In this document: positions 23,571 through 35,527 of the stretch, piece after piece
How positions within the stretch are numbered: the stretch's first letter is position 1
Layout: each line of letters begins with the position of its first letter
NCBI GenBank assembly: GCA_037833965.1
Contig: AP031356.1
Location: 24,822,501-24,886,500, forward strand
Direction: 5' to 3'
Length of the DNA: 64,000 bases
Origin: Marchantia polymorpha subsp. ruderalis
Lineage: Eukaryota; Streptophyta; Marchantiopsida; Marchantiales; Marchantiaceae
Notes under the pieces: model-generated
What the model saw: the letters and a program-made list of their open reading frames with translations, nothing else
Told to the model about the DNA's origin: nothing
Databases searched by the model: none
Translations under genes and position numbers: made by a program

Positions 23571-25850
23571 GTTATAACATACAAACAAATACTTTACTGA
23601 AAAGAAAGCAATGTTAAGTAATTGCTGTCGGTTACATGTTGAGTTTAGTGATGCATTCAACCTAGAATGAACCGATTAGATTAACACCATAAACTAAACG
23701 CACAAGACAAGAAACATCTAGGCATATCATCTTAAACCATATTGCTAAAGTTCGCCTCGCTCAGACACTAATAGCGGCTCACAACACTTATTCCACGGGT
23801 AATGATGATAATTCCGTATAATCTAATTGGACATTTCAATTTTTCAAATTATCAAATACAAACTTTCAGAGTCTTTAAACCTTCATACTCATAAATGTAC
23901 AGGGACAACTTTTAGAACTTGGCGATGGTGTGACATCAGTGTGGTTCTATCGGGTAAAACAGAACTTGATGGATCCAAATAGGTAATTTGTGTTAAAATG
24001 GAACTCATCAAGTAATTTACTTTCAATCTGTGTATATCTTATATAAACGTTTAATATTTACTTGACTTGAATAAATAGGATATTGAATGTTAAATTTTTC
24101 CTAAAACTTCAAATAAGTAATTATATAGAACTTATAATTGAAACATGGGGCAAGATTTAAGTGTTAGAAATTTAATTAGATCTTGATGAAATGTAATCAG
24201 TTATATAATATATAATAACTTAGTTAAATTGACTTCTCACTACATAAAGTTGGTCATGACTCTAAATTAACAAACTTAGCATTTTCAATAAAATAATTTT
24301 ATACTTCCACGGACAAAACTCAATCAAACGAACAAAGTATTTTGTTTGTTATTCAGAGTGTCGGCTCAAGAGGATTCTGTAAATGTTTCATTATTTAAGC
24401 CTTCACTTATTTAAGTTTTTTTTCATACTAACTTCATCATGAAAGTAAAACAAAATTCAATTATTGCAGTCTGATTATAGTCTAAAACTTACATATAAAA
24501 AATATGCTAAATCATTTGATAACATTTTGATTACTAAAATCATGCCAATGTAGCAAATGTTATAATCGAAACTCTATAAATTCTCATTAGAAGTTCACAA
24601 TTCACATTAAAATTGCAAACTTGTGTATACTATGATTAGTGAAGCATTATTTTCCAAATTAACTGTTTGTTTAAAATATCCTATAATATGTTTACAAAAA
24701 CTTTTACATGAAATAGGAAGAATACATAATTTAAAATATATTTTGAGAGGAAAAATTAAAAATTAAATGTTATAATATAAATTTTGAAAGCAAAATTTAG
24801 ATTTCAAACTTGATTTAAATGATATTTCTTTTAAAAATAACTTATTTCAAACATATATACAAATGAAATTCAAGATTTGATTGGAAATACTCTTTGTTTC
24901 ACATTAAAATCATAGTATATTGTCAATTTACTTATATAAATTTCAAATATAAATCAATAGTTTTTAAAGATAAATATATATTTAATACCAAAATATAAGG
25001 GCAGTAAGATAAAAAAATTTGTTTAGAGTATGAAAATTTTTTTCTTTTAATGTCATTAAAAATATTATAAATTTATAAATTATTTAAATTCAAGAACTTT
25101 AAATAAAAAAAATTTAAATTGCAATAAATTAATTTTATTAAAAATAGTATATTTGGAGAAAAAAATATTATTATGAAAAGAAAATTAAAGAATACATAGG
25201 AAGTTTGATGGAGAAATAATGATCAAATATCTGAAATATGATTTTTCTTTTCATAAATTTAAATCTACTGCAAAACAAAAAATTGTGTTGCAATTATATT
25301 TTTACTAAAATTAGATTTTTCTTGATTTTATTAAATATGATTTATAGATTGATGATGTGAAGAAGAGAGAACTATAGGGTGAAGGATTCTTGAAGGGTGT
25401 GGCTGTAACATAAAATAAGCTTTTGGTTTGATCAGATCACTTCTTAATGATGATGGATGACCAAAGTGTCACATATGTTTTGACAACACAAAAGGATGTA
25501 TTGTGATGCACTTTTCATGAAAGACTACAATTTATACTCTGTATTAGAGAAAGAGTTTCTGATCTGACATGTTCATGCATGACAAGACACAAACTTGACT
25601 ATGTGACATATCGCCCAGAAATATAGATTTAGTATATTCTCTTCAAGCTAGAAACTCAATGAAGCGTTATCTAGATTGAAGGTGATTGGAATTCAGAGAG
25701 GGGAACATTCTAAGAACTACTTGTCGATTTTGAAAATGTGTCACAGTTGTTGAAGGTGACAAGGTAATTTTTGAAACACAAGGATTTTTTAAAAGAAACA
25801 GTACCCTTACGCACAGAATATACCTTACTTTGTGTGGTCCATTCTAATTA
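23571..25850. other. AT-rich DNA, LTR of old copia and decayed repeats
   Basis: The first few hundred bases should be the 5' LTR of the copia relic. From about 23950 the sequence becomes extremely AT-rich with no ORF of note. I see no gene, no RNA and no paired repeats here. Confidence 0.5.
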
Positions 25851-28650
25851 AAAATATACATCATTCAGGGTGATGAGTGTATATATACTTCCTACAATGA
25901 AGACTCTCCACAGTATTGTAGTCTCGACACAAATCGATATTTTACAGCTCCACTTGGATTCGTAAGCCGCTTTAAGCTTTGCCTCTAGTACAAGGATAAA
26001 ATCGATCCAATGGGGGTATCGGTTTAGATTTGACATTAGGTTTATCTCTCTCTCTCAATAGCTACAGTGCCAAAATGAAGGTAAAAAAAAGAAAGTGGTG
26101 TCAAGGCAAAATCAAATTGGTCATAGAATATGTGGACAGCATCGAGAACTTCACCACGTGATCAACGTGCAGAGCAGGAAGTGGGGCCTTATGAGAAACT
26201 TGCCTCAAAGTCTAGAGATACAAATGTCCTTGTCAATGAGTCACCAAGTTTTTTAGTGAGTGAGTCTAGAAAGTCAGATTGGTGCACTTTCCGTCACCTG
26301 GAAGCTGCTGAAGGCCCCAAGAGTTCAATGCAGAAAATCCGTGAAACATGATACATGACCTTTCTCCGAAACTTCCTACTTCTGAATTTGTTACCTATTT
26401 TCTTATTCTACTGATGCTCTCACCACCTCGAAACACTTGCCACGCCCTTCTTCTTGACTGGTGGCGGAGGGCGCGAACACTGCATGCATGGTAGAGCGAA
26501 CATGTAAAAATCTAGAAGATTTTTTCTGGAGTTGAGGTCTTGAGCTTATAAATTATTTGTAATGTACAGGAATATGCATCTACTACTACTACACTACAAG
26601 AGGATATTCGTTTCATTTCGGGCACATTTTCAGAGATACAGATCACAGTTTACAGATTCAGTTAACCCACCCAACAGAAAAGTTTCAGGAACGAAAAACA
26701 GTGAAAAAGTTTTCTCATCCGAATAAACGAAATTCAGGATTCTGTTTATTTTCCTTAAGTTGAAATTTTTTAATCGATATGCTTAAAACTGAATCAATTT
26801 CGAATATGATATAGTAACATAGGCACATTTGAGCTCTCCTTCTCTGACAGGACTTTGTACTGGACTTTTTTGAGTCAAAGTTGAACCAATGACCAGTCCT
26901 TACAGTGGGATCTTTGACCCCGTTTGCTCAATAGCTGAGTCAATTCATAATCGATATATATATACTGGATTCTCAGACTATTTTGTATTAAAATCCGGGA
27001 GAGGGCAGTATCGCTCTTAAAGCCTACCGTTGCGCACGATCTGTAGCATTCTTTATGCATTGTGCAAGCAAGCACGATGATTTCTCCTAGTAATCCACGG
27101 AATTATTAATTGTTCTTGAAGAAAAGGTGGTCACTTGTACAATGTAACATGTGACAGCACAAGAGAACACGTAATCAGATTCACGTCACTTACTTTAATA
27201 AGAAAACGTGATTAGAGAACATGTCAAATGTCCCAGCCCGAGGCTTGTCCTTCCAACTGCAACAAAAGGAGAACTCGAATGAAGCAGTTCACAAACTCAC
27301 GAAACATAGTCATCACTAACCACCCACCGTCGGTTTACGTCGGCTACGGGATGGAACCGCTCAAGAAGGAAGCTCATCACTCCTCGTGCACCGGACGTAG
27401 ACGACAGAGAAGGCAGCCATTGGTCGATTTCGCTGGGAATACTAAAGATCCTGCTGGTAGGCACGGAATCAAGCATGACGCAAGTCGGGAGGGAAAAGAC
27501 CGATTGCTTGTCCAATCCACTGTCGCCAAAGTTGTCTAGTAACTGTCCGTAATTTGCCACCGGGCCCCATTCGATGGACAGCATTGTGACAAGTGTCATG
27601 ACTCAGAAAAAGCTTCCGCTAAATGTAGGCCAGGCGTCCTGTGGCTTTACATTCATTTCTGTCCGTCCACGAAGGAAAGATGGCAGAGAAAGTGGACTTG
27701 AGGTCACTTTTATATCGAACAGTTATGTGTCTTGAGACACTGCTGGTGGATTACTGTAAATGTGGGCATCACTGTGCTGTACCTACATTTGTGCTGGTCT
27801 CTTTACTCTTTCTTGCTGCATGATCGACATTGAGGGCTCCTCTCCGCCATCTCTCAATTCAATTCATCTGTGCAGAAGGCAGAAATATATCATTATATGG
27901 AAGCAGAAGTATCTTGTAACAACCTCCTGGTTATTTTAAATCTGGTCACATATGTCGGGAGAGTCTTGGGACACAAACTCATGTCATGGATCTTCTCCGA
28001 ATATAAAATTTATTGTATGATTTTTTTCTTCATCACCTTACTTCTCTCCAAAGTCTCGCAGAAGACAACGAGACTTTCTGTTCATAGCTAGGTACACAAA
28101 TGAGGATATGAAGCCGATATACATAAGTAAAACTGAATGGCTCAAACAGTATCAATCTACTTCAACCATTTATGCTATGGGTTTGTGTTAATGGTTGTGA
28201 TACTAATGATATGAGCAAAACTGGAGCGTGATTATCGCAAATCTTAGACATTTCCATATACAACTTTTCGTTTACTTTCATCTTACGCAGCATTGTCCAC
28301 AACTCCATGAACATTTTTGTTTGTTTTGAATATCCACATAACCTGCCACAACGAAAACCTTGTTGCTAGTGAAATCATTTACACGTCCAGTCGTCGGTTG
28401 AAAGTCCAGTCAAAGACATATGTTAATTCATGAGTTTGCTCCAATGGCTTGCGCATTGATCTTATTCATTCTTACTACCTAAGGTTAAGTGTGCTTTCTA
28501 CGTAACTATGATAAATACAAATTGCATCATGAATCGATTTCCGATACAATAGTCCGCAATGAAATTGCTTGTGCGGCCAAGTGGACACACTTAAGTAGTA
28601 GGAAGGATGGGAATACCCTATAAAGTCTTTCAATTATTAAATGATAGGCT
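25851..28650. other. Intergenic, normal composition, unassigned short ORFs
   Basis: Base composition returns to about that of the gene regions. ORFs at 26130-26351 (+), 27228-27539 (+) and 27297-27599 (-) lack recognisable domains or start contexts. The last two overlap each other on opposite strands, so at most one could be real. I see no splice-consistent gene model. Confidence 0.4.
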
Positions 28651-28657
28651 TTCAATA

Positions 28658-28700
28658 TAACTTGTTTTAAACAAGTTAATAAATAAAATTATTAACTTGT
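28658..28700. repeat. Three-arm inverted repeat
   Basis: TAACTTGTTT T AAACAAGTTA is a perfect 10-bp palindrome. Its right arm, extended to ACAAGTTAATAA, also pairs with TTATTAACTTGT further right, so the middle arm can form either of two exclusive hairpins. Confidence 0.75.
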
Positions 28701-29191
28701 AAAAATCGATATATCATACATCTTTCAAGTCGAGTCAAATGAACTTGACTTCAACATATCATCCGAATTAACATCTACGGGAGATTTATCTATCACACCC
28801 AATAGAGCTAAATTTTTTTATATATTAGAATCATAATGTTTCATATATAATCTACGTTGAATTAAAGACAATATATTCTTGAGAATAATTTCATCAGTGT
28901 ATATATGTATACAAAGATAAATGCCTTTGGGCATGAGTTTGTCTACTTGTATGAAGGGGGGCGCCATTAGAATGGAAAGTTACAGGATTGCAACGATAAT
29001 TTTGGACATCCGGGAAGCCCTTTTGCATCAGAGTCTTTGTTGCGTGCATCGACGGGACGTACCTAATGGTGATAACGAGAAATCGGAAGTGTACTGTACC
29101 CTCTGCATTCAGCTGAAGAATGTCCTGTTGTCAACATCCGTGTAACTCGTTGTCTACAACGGGTGGTAACTAGAGGACTGCAAAAGCAAGG

Positions 29192-29300
29192 CTTTAGGGT
29201 TCGTTTCGGATGGAGGCTTTCGTTTAGGGTTTGCTTCTCCTTTCCACATCCGGGTTACTCTATGCGGCTAGGCTAATCTAGGGTTATTTGGAATTAGGGC
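29192..29300. promoter_or_regulatory. Cluster of telo-box-like motifs
   Basis: Within about 110 bases: TTTAGGGTTC (29193), TTTAGGGTTT (29223), CTAGGGTTA (29277) and ATTAGGG (29294). The AAACCCTAA-type telo box is a known plant promoter element in ribosomal-protein and translation genes. The cluster could mark an unrecognised promoter. No matching gene body is evident on either side. Confidence 0.4.
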
Positions 29301-31600
29301 CGGCCTTCTTCCGTGCACCAGATGTCACCACCACAAAAAAGGCCAATTTTTACTTGCCTTTAAGAGGAGCTCTTTTTGGCGGACAATGATAGCCTGCAGT
29401 GGTGCACAGTCCTACAGACTCGTCCAAATTCTTCTACCTCAACCAAAATTGGTATTTTCGAGACCCGTACGTCACGGTGAACCACTATCACTGCAGACGT
29501 GACTGGGTTGTACTGTAGGGATCTAATTAGACGAGAGATTTTTGTGATTATGTGGTTGGTCATCGTAATCAGAGGAGACCAGGAAATATGTGTCGAGATT
29601 GCAAGAATTAAAAAATCCTAAAAAATCTGCGACCGTGTCTCGAATATTCACAAGCCGATGGTCAATCGACAGAGCAGAAAATCATCGTACCAACCCCAGC
29701 TGAAAGCTCGTCACCGCAGAAGAGGCGTGAAGCTTCTAAAGTGGACATCACTTGAAGTAGAAGCAATAGAAGACAACATATTTTCTTATTTTTGAATAGT
29801 ATTTTCTTCTCTACCTCAATAACCTTTTAATTCATTTCCTACTATGCACGCTTCCGGACTTTTAATTGCTACTGAAAGGCACAGGAGTTCAAGTTCATGC
29901 ATGCCCATGATCTTGAAACTTGGATTTCCAATTTATGCTTCCACAGGAACATTCAATTTGTTGCTTTTCGAGCATCAATGAATTTCTTGAAGGAAAATTC
30001 GTCATATGGTACATGTTTGTCAACTTTACTCTTAAATATCGGCATCCAAGTAGAGGTTTGCAATTTCGATGATATTTAAGCCATGCTCCATCTTTTTCTT
30101 TCGGTTCCATCATAATTCATGCAAGGTTTGATGGGTCTTTCCATCTTTTTGCTGTATTTTTCCAACAGGATTAACAACATCTTTAATTAAATTCTTTCGT
30201 AGAGTTTAACATGAAACCATGGTGAATGACTTATCTAAGCATCTAGATTGTTCGTGGTTATTCCCGTATTGTTCATGGTTTTTTGTTGCACAGTTTTCAA
30301 GCAACTCCTCGCTTGTGATGTTGATAATATGTTTTAGAAGTTGAACATAATGTCAAATTCCAAACATCACTATGTAATAGTGACCTATTTCCTTATAGCT
30401 TCACAAGGAAACAAAGTATTGGACACATCTTAGTATTCTATACCGTCAGAATGACCAATTTTTTTCCTTGACCTTGAACATATAAAGTTCAGATGTAAAT
30501 TATTCTTTCTAATTATTATTCTTATCAGGGATTCAACATCATTGTCTACTTGTAGACATGTCGAATATGTTATTTTTGAATTTTTGAATTATTTAACCTT
30601 TTATTTCAAAAGATCCATACGTAGGAGTTGATTATTTCTGATTTCAAATTTACTTTAGTTTCATGTCACAAGAGAGTTACATGTAGTCTTTCATAATTTG
30701 AATATAATTTATTCTTGTACTAGATTTTTTACTTATATTTATTTATTGCTTACGTCAAGAAGGAAAAAACACCACATCTAATCCTATATCAAAAAAATTC
30801 AATATCAATCAGCACCTGTGCTTGTACGGAGCCCTGATTGCACCTCAAAACAATCTATAACCCTTCATAGATTAGTCGGAGGTGCAAACACATACAAACA
30901 CATGACTAAGTTCATTGATGTAGGTGGCATCACCACATTCGATGATTCACAGCGTTAACGGCAACCGTCTATCTTTGCTTTGCGATCCCGTCCTTTCCCT
31001 TCCATTTATAAAACCCAATGCGGCAGACAATAACAGCGCTATGACCCCGGACTAACTAACAGGTCGGTCGTCAGTTTGTGACGTCCCCGTCTACGGGATG
31101 ACGCGGGCTCGTTAAACTCTGCGTGGGTCGGGGCAGGAAAGTCGCCTTGTCAGTCGACGAAACTCCTTTCCTGCCTAAGGACGAAACTGAGAGATGTTCA
31201 AACCTTGACTTCGACGGAAGTCGGAGAAAGACAAGAATCGACGGCATCGAAAGAAAATCAACAATGGATTTTCATCTCAATAATTGAAGATTTCGTCTCA
31301 TGAAAAAATACCTATGAAAAAAGACTGTCAAGACCTACGTTTTGAATTGATCCATCCGAGAATTCTAAATAAATTTTCAAAATAGAATTTTATCCCAGAA
31401 CATCGAATCAATCTTGATCAATCGAACATATTTAAGAAGCCGTAGAAAGCTCAGTTTCGACATAGTCGTCTGATGAGAAAGAGAAATCGATAATGGATTC
31501 TGACTTCGGAAAACTCAATACTTATTCAAGAAGCAAAAATTATTATATACCGTAGCCATGAGGTTTGTATTCGCAAGAGTGAAGGAAGATATATTTATAT
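29301..31600. other. Intergenic, no gene supported
   Basis: Short ORFs only, none with recognisable features. The first part is GC-richer; 30300-30800 is AT-rich. A GC-richer island at 30960-31200 contains a TATA-like TTTATAAAA and a hairpin (31132-31175) but no RNA gene I can identify. Confidence 0.45.
31132..31175. repeat. Inverted repeat GGCAGGAAAG ... CTTTCCTGCC
   Basis: Two perfect 10-bp arms are separated by 24 bases. The hairpin lies in a GC-rich island about 1.4 kb upstream of the ABCF start. It may be chance, a structured transcript or a regulatory site. Confidence 0.7.
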
Positions 31601-31899
31601 GTAATTCTCGAATTTGCTATTTTATTTACCTCTGATATTTCCAGGTGGTTTGAGTTCTAGGCTGAGAGCGACTGTATTAGGGTTCTGGACGAGCAGCCTA
31701 CAAATAAATACCTCTACAGATGTTAATAGAATTGCGAGAATTAAGCAAGTACCGAACAAAAAGAAAAAGCGAACAAATATGAACGAAGATAGTGGGGAAA
31801 GGAGGAAAAGTTCGGTGGGGCGACGAAGAGCGGTGCCAGAGAAGACGGCGTGATGGTTCTGGGAGAGATAACGGAAGGCAACGGAAGAGTGGACGGTGG

Positions 31900-32546
31900 A
31901 TAAAAATTAGCGGGAGTCTATTAAGGGGCGCGAGATGCTCTGGGAGCCGTTCGTTGAGGGAGGCAGGGAGGGAGAGAGAGGGAGGAAGGAAGGGCAAGGG
32001 ACGAAGCAACGCCCTGCAAGGCTGCAACAAAGGAGCGAGTCGGCTGCAGAGACGTCTCTTTCTCGTCCAGACGAGACCAGACCAGGCACAGCAGCAGCAG
32101 CAGCAGCACAAGAGCTGCAAGCAAGGTCGCCTTGCGCTGCTCCTTTCATTGCACGAGCCAGCCTGCTTTCGTGCCAGGCACAGCAGCGTCTCGACCGGTG
32201 AGTGGAACAGACAGAGTGGACGAAACCACATAGACGTAGCCTGGACGATTTCGTGTCTCTCGTGCTGCCATCGATTTGAGTCTCGTCGGACAATTCAGGA
32301 GACGTAATTCATTCTTCCCGGTGGTGGTGGAGGAGTAATTAGGTCTCTTCAGAGTTCGGCGGTGCAGAACAGGAAATTTTTCGGACAACGATCCGGAGGT
32401 GGATCGAACATCCGTTCCAGAGGGAATTGAAGGAAGTTTCGGTTTTCAGTACCTTCCTGTCGGGCATCGTTGACAGGTCCGTTGCAGGCTCGGAGAGTTC
32501 GTGTCGGTGGTGGAGTTTTCTCTTTGAAGTTGTAAGGCTTCGAAAG
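31900..32546 (+). promoter_or_regulatory. Probable ABCF promoter/5'UTR with CAG repeat
   Basis: This GC-rich stretch precedes the ABCF start codon. It holds GA/GGA-rich runs and a CAG repeat of about six units at 32089-32108. A strong donor (GACCG then GTGAGT, near 32200) and acceptors (TTGCAG, near 32487) suggest a 5'UTR intron. ORFs here (31792-32307 and its shadows) look like low-complexity artefacts rather than genes. Confidence 0.45.
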
Positions 32547-35527
32547 ATGGTGTCTGACGCCAGTAAGAAGAAGGCCGCAGCCAAGAAGGCTGCTGCCGTA
32601 GCCAAGCGAGGATCCAAATCTGCCGCGGTTGGATCGAAGGCGGAAGACACCAATGGAAACGATCTTGCTGCCGAACTGGCTGCCGCGGCGATTACGGATC
32701 GAACTTGTACTGGAGTTTTAGCATCGCATCCGCAGTCTCGAGATATTCATGTGAGTTAGTTACTTTCTTGTTTATGCCCAACGTGTTGTCGAAACCTGGA
32801 CATTTCTAGGGATGTCTTGGACACTTACAACATGCAGGAGCAGTTTAGTCTTTCAACCTGCGAGATGTTCTTGTCACGACGATCGCGATGCGATGGAAAC
32901 GAGTCTTATCTTTGTCACCGAGTACGCTTGAAGATGGTCTTAGAGAGGATTATGGTCTCGTAGTTCGCACGGAGGCGAAATGGCCGGCCTGGCATGTGCA
33001 TCTGTTTGGCTTTTACTAGTACCGAAGCCGTAGACTGGTCGTTGGAGATTTTAGGCCGGGGTCAATCGTTCAATAGCTATGCTGTAGATTTACAAAATAT
33101 AGGCCTTGTCGTTAGCACAGACTATGTTATGACTAATCGTGGTTTCCATTTTGAGATTCCTTTGCGACATCACCGTATGTAGATTTAGGTCACTTACATT
33201 AAAGCTGAGTTTGAGGTTACTTTTGGGGCATGTAACCGATGTCCGCGCCTGGATGTGAAAGAGTATGAAGACTGCGCATAACTCGTCTCTAAGATGGGCC
33301 GAAATGTAGCGGTCAACGTGGTGTATGACCTTGCTGTTACTTGCCCCTGGTTACTTCGGATGCGTTTTCGCGCAGGGCTGGAGAGGGTTGACGTCTGATT
33401 ACAATATGTTTCTGACGGTCTGAGTGTTTGGCATTGCTGCATTCTAGATCCGATAGGTGAATGTGTGTGGTCGTGAAATTTTTCTCAATAAGTGCGATTT
33501 TTATGCGTCATGTGTGTGTGCAGATTGAGAGCCTGTCGGTGACTTTTCACGGACACGAATTGGTTTCGGACTCCACATTAGAGTTGAATTATGGAAGGTG
33601 AGTTTTTTGTGTCTTTCATGAAGTATCGATGCACGTATGCGAGGTGATTTTTTTGTGTTCTGAAATGCTTGTAAATCTTTTCACTAATACGCAACTTCGT
33701 CTGCAGGCGTTACGGTTTACTGGGGCTTAATGGGTGCGGAAAATCCACGTTATTGACATCGATTGGAATGCGCGAAGTTCCCATACCTGACCACATGGAT
33801 ATCTATCACTTGACAAGGGAAATCGACGCTTCAGACTTGACTTCCTTGCAAGCCGTTATGAATGTCGACGAAGAGCGCCTTGTCTTGGAAAAAGAAGTCG
33901 AAAGATTGGCCGCTCGGGTAGGGTTACAGATTTCAGTCACGTTTTGAAGTCTGAAGTAGCATTCTTAGTCCCAGCTTGCTGCATGTGGCCATTTCTTGTG
34001 TGGGCCTGTAATCATTGCTTTTCAAACAGTGTTCTGATTCGTTTATCTCCTACCGTGCTCTGCGTTTTTGTGTACTATTTTGACATTTTGTTTCTCATCC
34101 AGGATGATGGAGGTGGCGAAGCTTTGGACAGAATTTACGAGCGACTGGAAGCTATGGACTCTGCAACTGCCGAAAAAAGAGCAGCAGAAATTCTTCATGG
34201 TCTAGGTTTCACCAAGAAGATGCAATCAAAGAAGACCCGCGATTTCTCTGGAGGATGGAGAATGCGTATCGCTTTGGCTAGGGCACTTTTCATGAATCCT
34301 ACAATCCTTCTCCTGGACGAACCTACCAATCATCTTGGTAGGCATTTGACGGTTGTCACCATTCGAGAAAACCTTATCTGCCATAGCCCGTGTTAACCTA
34401 GTTGCTTGAAGTTTCATTTTTGAGAACCTTAGCTTGATGGGCTCTGATAGTGTCAGGTGCCACTGTTGTTTGCAGATTTGGAAGCCTGTGTCTGGCTCGA
34501 GGAGATCCTGAAGAAGTTTGATCGAATTCTGGTCGTGGTTTCACATTCCCAGGATTTCCTGAATGGTGTGTGTACCAACATCATTCACATGCAGAATAAG
34601 AAGCTCAAGTTTTTCTCAGGTAATTACGATCAATATGTTCAGACACGATCTGAGCTTGAAGAGAATCAGATGAAGCAGTACCGATGGGAACAGGAGCAGA
34701 TATCAGCCATGAAGGAGTATATTGCCAGATTCGGTCACGGATCCGCCAAGCTCGCCCGACAAGCACAGAGTAAGGAAAAGACTCTAGCCAAGATGGAAAG
34801 AGGTGGATTGACGGAGAAGATTGTGAGAGACAAGGTTCTTGTGTTTCGTTTTACAGATGTAGGAAAGTTGCCACCTCCAGTCCTACAGTTTGTGGAGGTT
34901 TCTTTTGGATACACTCCGGACAACCTCATATACGATAAGATAGACTTTGGTGTGGATTTGGATTCTCGTATTGCGCTTGTCGGTCCTAACGGAGCCGGGA
35001 AGAGTACTCTGCTCAAGCTGATGACTGGAGAGGTAGTGCCCAACGACGGTATGGTTAGGCGCCACAACCACCTTCGGATAGCCCAATATCATCAACATTT
35101 GGCAGAGACCTTAAATCTTGAAGTGTCAGCGCTGCAATATATGATGTCAGAGTACCCTGGGTTGGAAGAAGAGAAGATGCGTGCGGCTATTGGGAAATTT
35201 GGACTTACAGGCAAAGCCCAAATCATGCCAATGGGAAACCTTTCCGACGGTCAGAAGAGTAGAGTGATTTTTGCATGGCTGGCATGGCGATTGCCACATC
35301 TGCTTTTATTGGATGAGCCTACCAACCATCTTGATATTGAGACGATTGACTCTCTGGCCGAGGCCCTGAACGAGTGGGACGGAGGGTTGGTGTTGGTCAG
35401 TCACGACTTTAGGCTCATCAACCAGGTGGCAAAGGAGATCTGGGTATGCGAGAACAAGACCGCGACAAGGTGGGAGGGCGACATCATGGACTTCAAGCAA
35501 CATCTCAAGAAGAAAGCTGGTCTGTAG
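32547..35527 (+). CDS. ABCF1: ABCF1/GCN20-type soluble ABC protein
   Basis: ABCF proteins have two ATP-binding cassettes and no membrane segment; family members act on ribosomes and in translation control. Exons 32547-32750, 33524-33597, 33707-33917, 34103-34337 and 34476-35527 give 591 codons, the usual length. All junctions are GT-AG with consistent phases. Residues 1-50 are Lys/Ala-rich. First cassette: Walker [10 protein letters not shown] (99-107), signature FSGGWR (211-216), Walker [11 protein letters not shown] (231-240), then SHSQDFL. The ABC-tran_Xtn linker ([37 protein letters not shown]) follows. Second cassette: GPNGAGKST (411-419), LSDGQ (497-501), [10 protein letters not shown] (517-526), SHDFRL. 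The ATG at 32547 gives the N-terminus [11 protein letters not shown] that is typical of plant ABCF1. Both ATP sites look intact. Confidence 0.96.

Noticed and set aside
27228-27599. Opposing ORFs of 103 and 100 codons
   Set aside because: No domain, no splice-consistent extension, and they overlap on opposite strands.
30960-31200. Possible small nuclear or nucleolar RNA gene near a TATA-like site
   Set aside because: I see no upstream sequence element of the plant snRNA type and no box C/D or H/ACA pattern; only one hairpin is present.
31698-32307. Several overlapping ORFs of 88-177 codons on both strands
   Set aside because: They come from GA-, GGA- and CAG-rich low-complexity DNA before ABCF; overlapping frames on both strands indicate composition, not coding.
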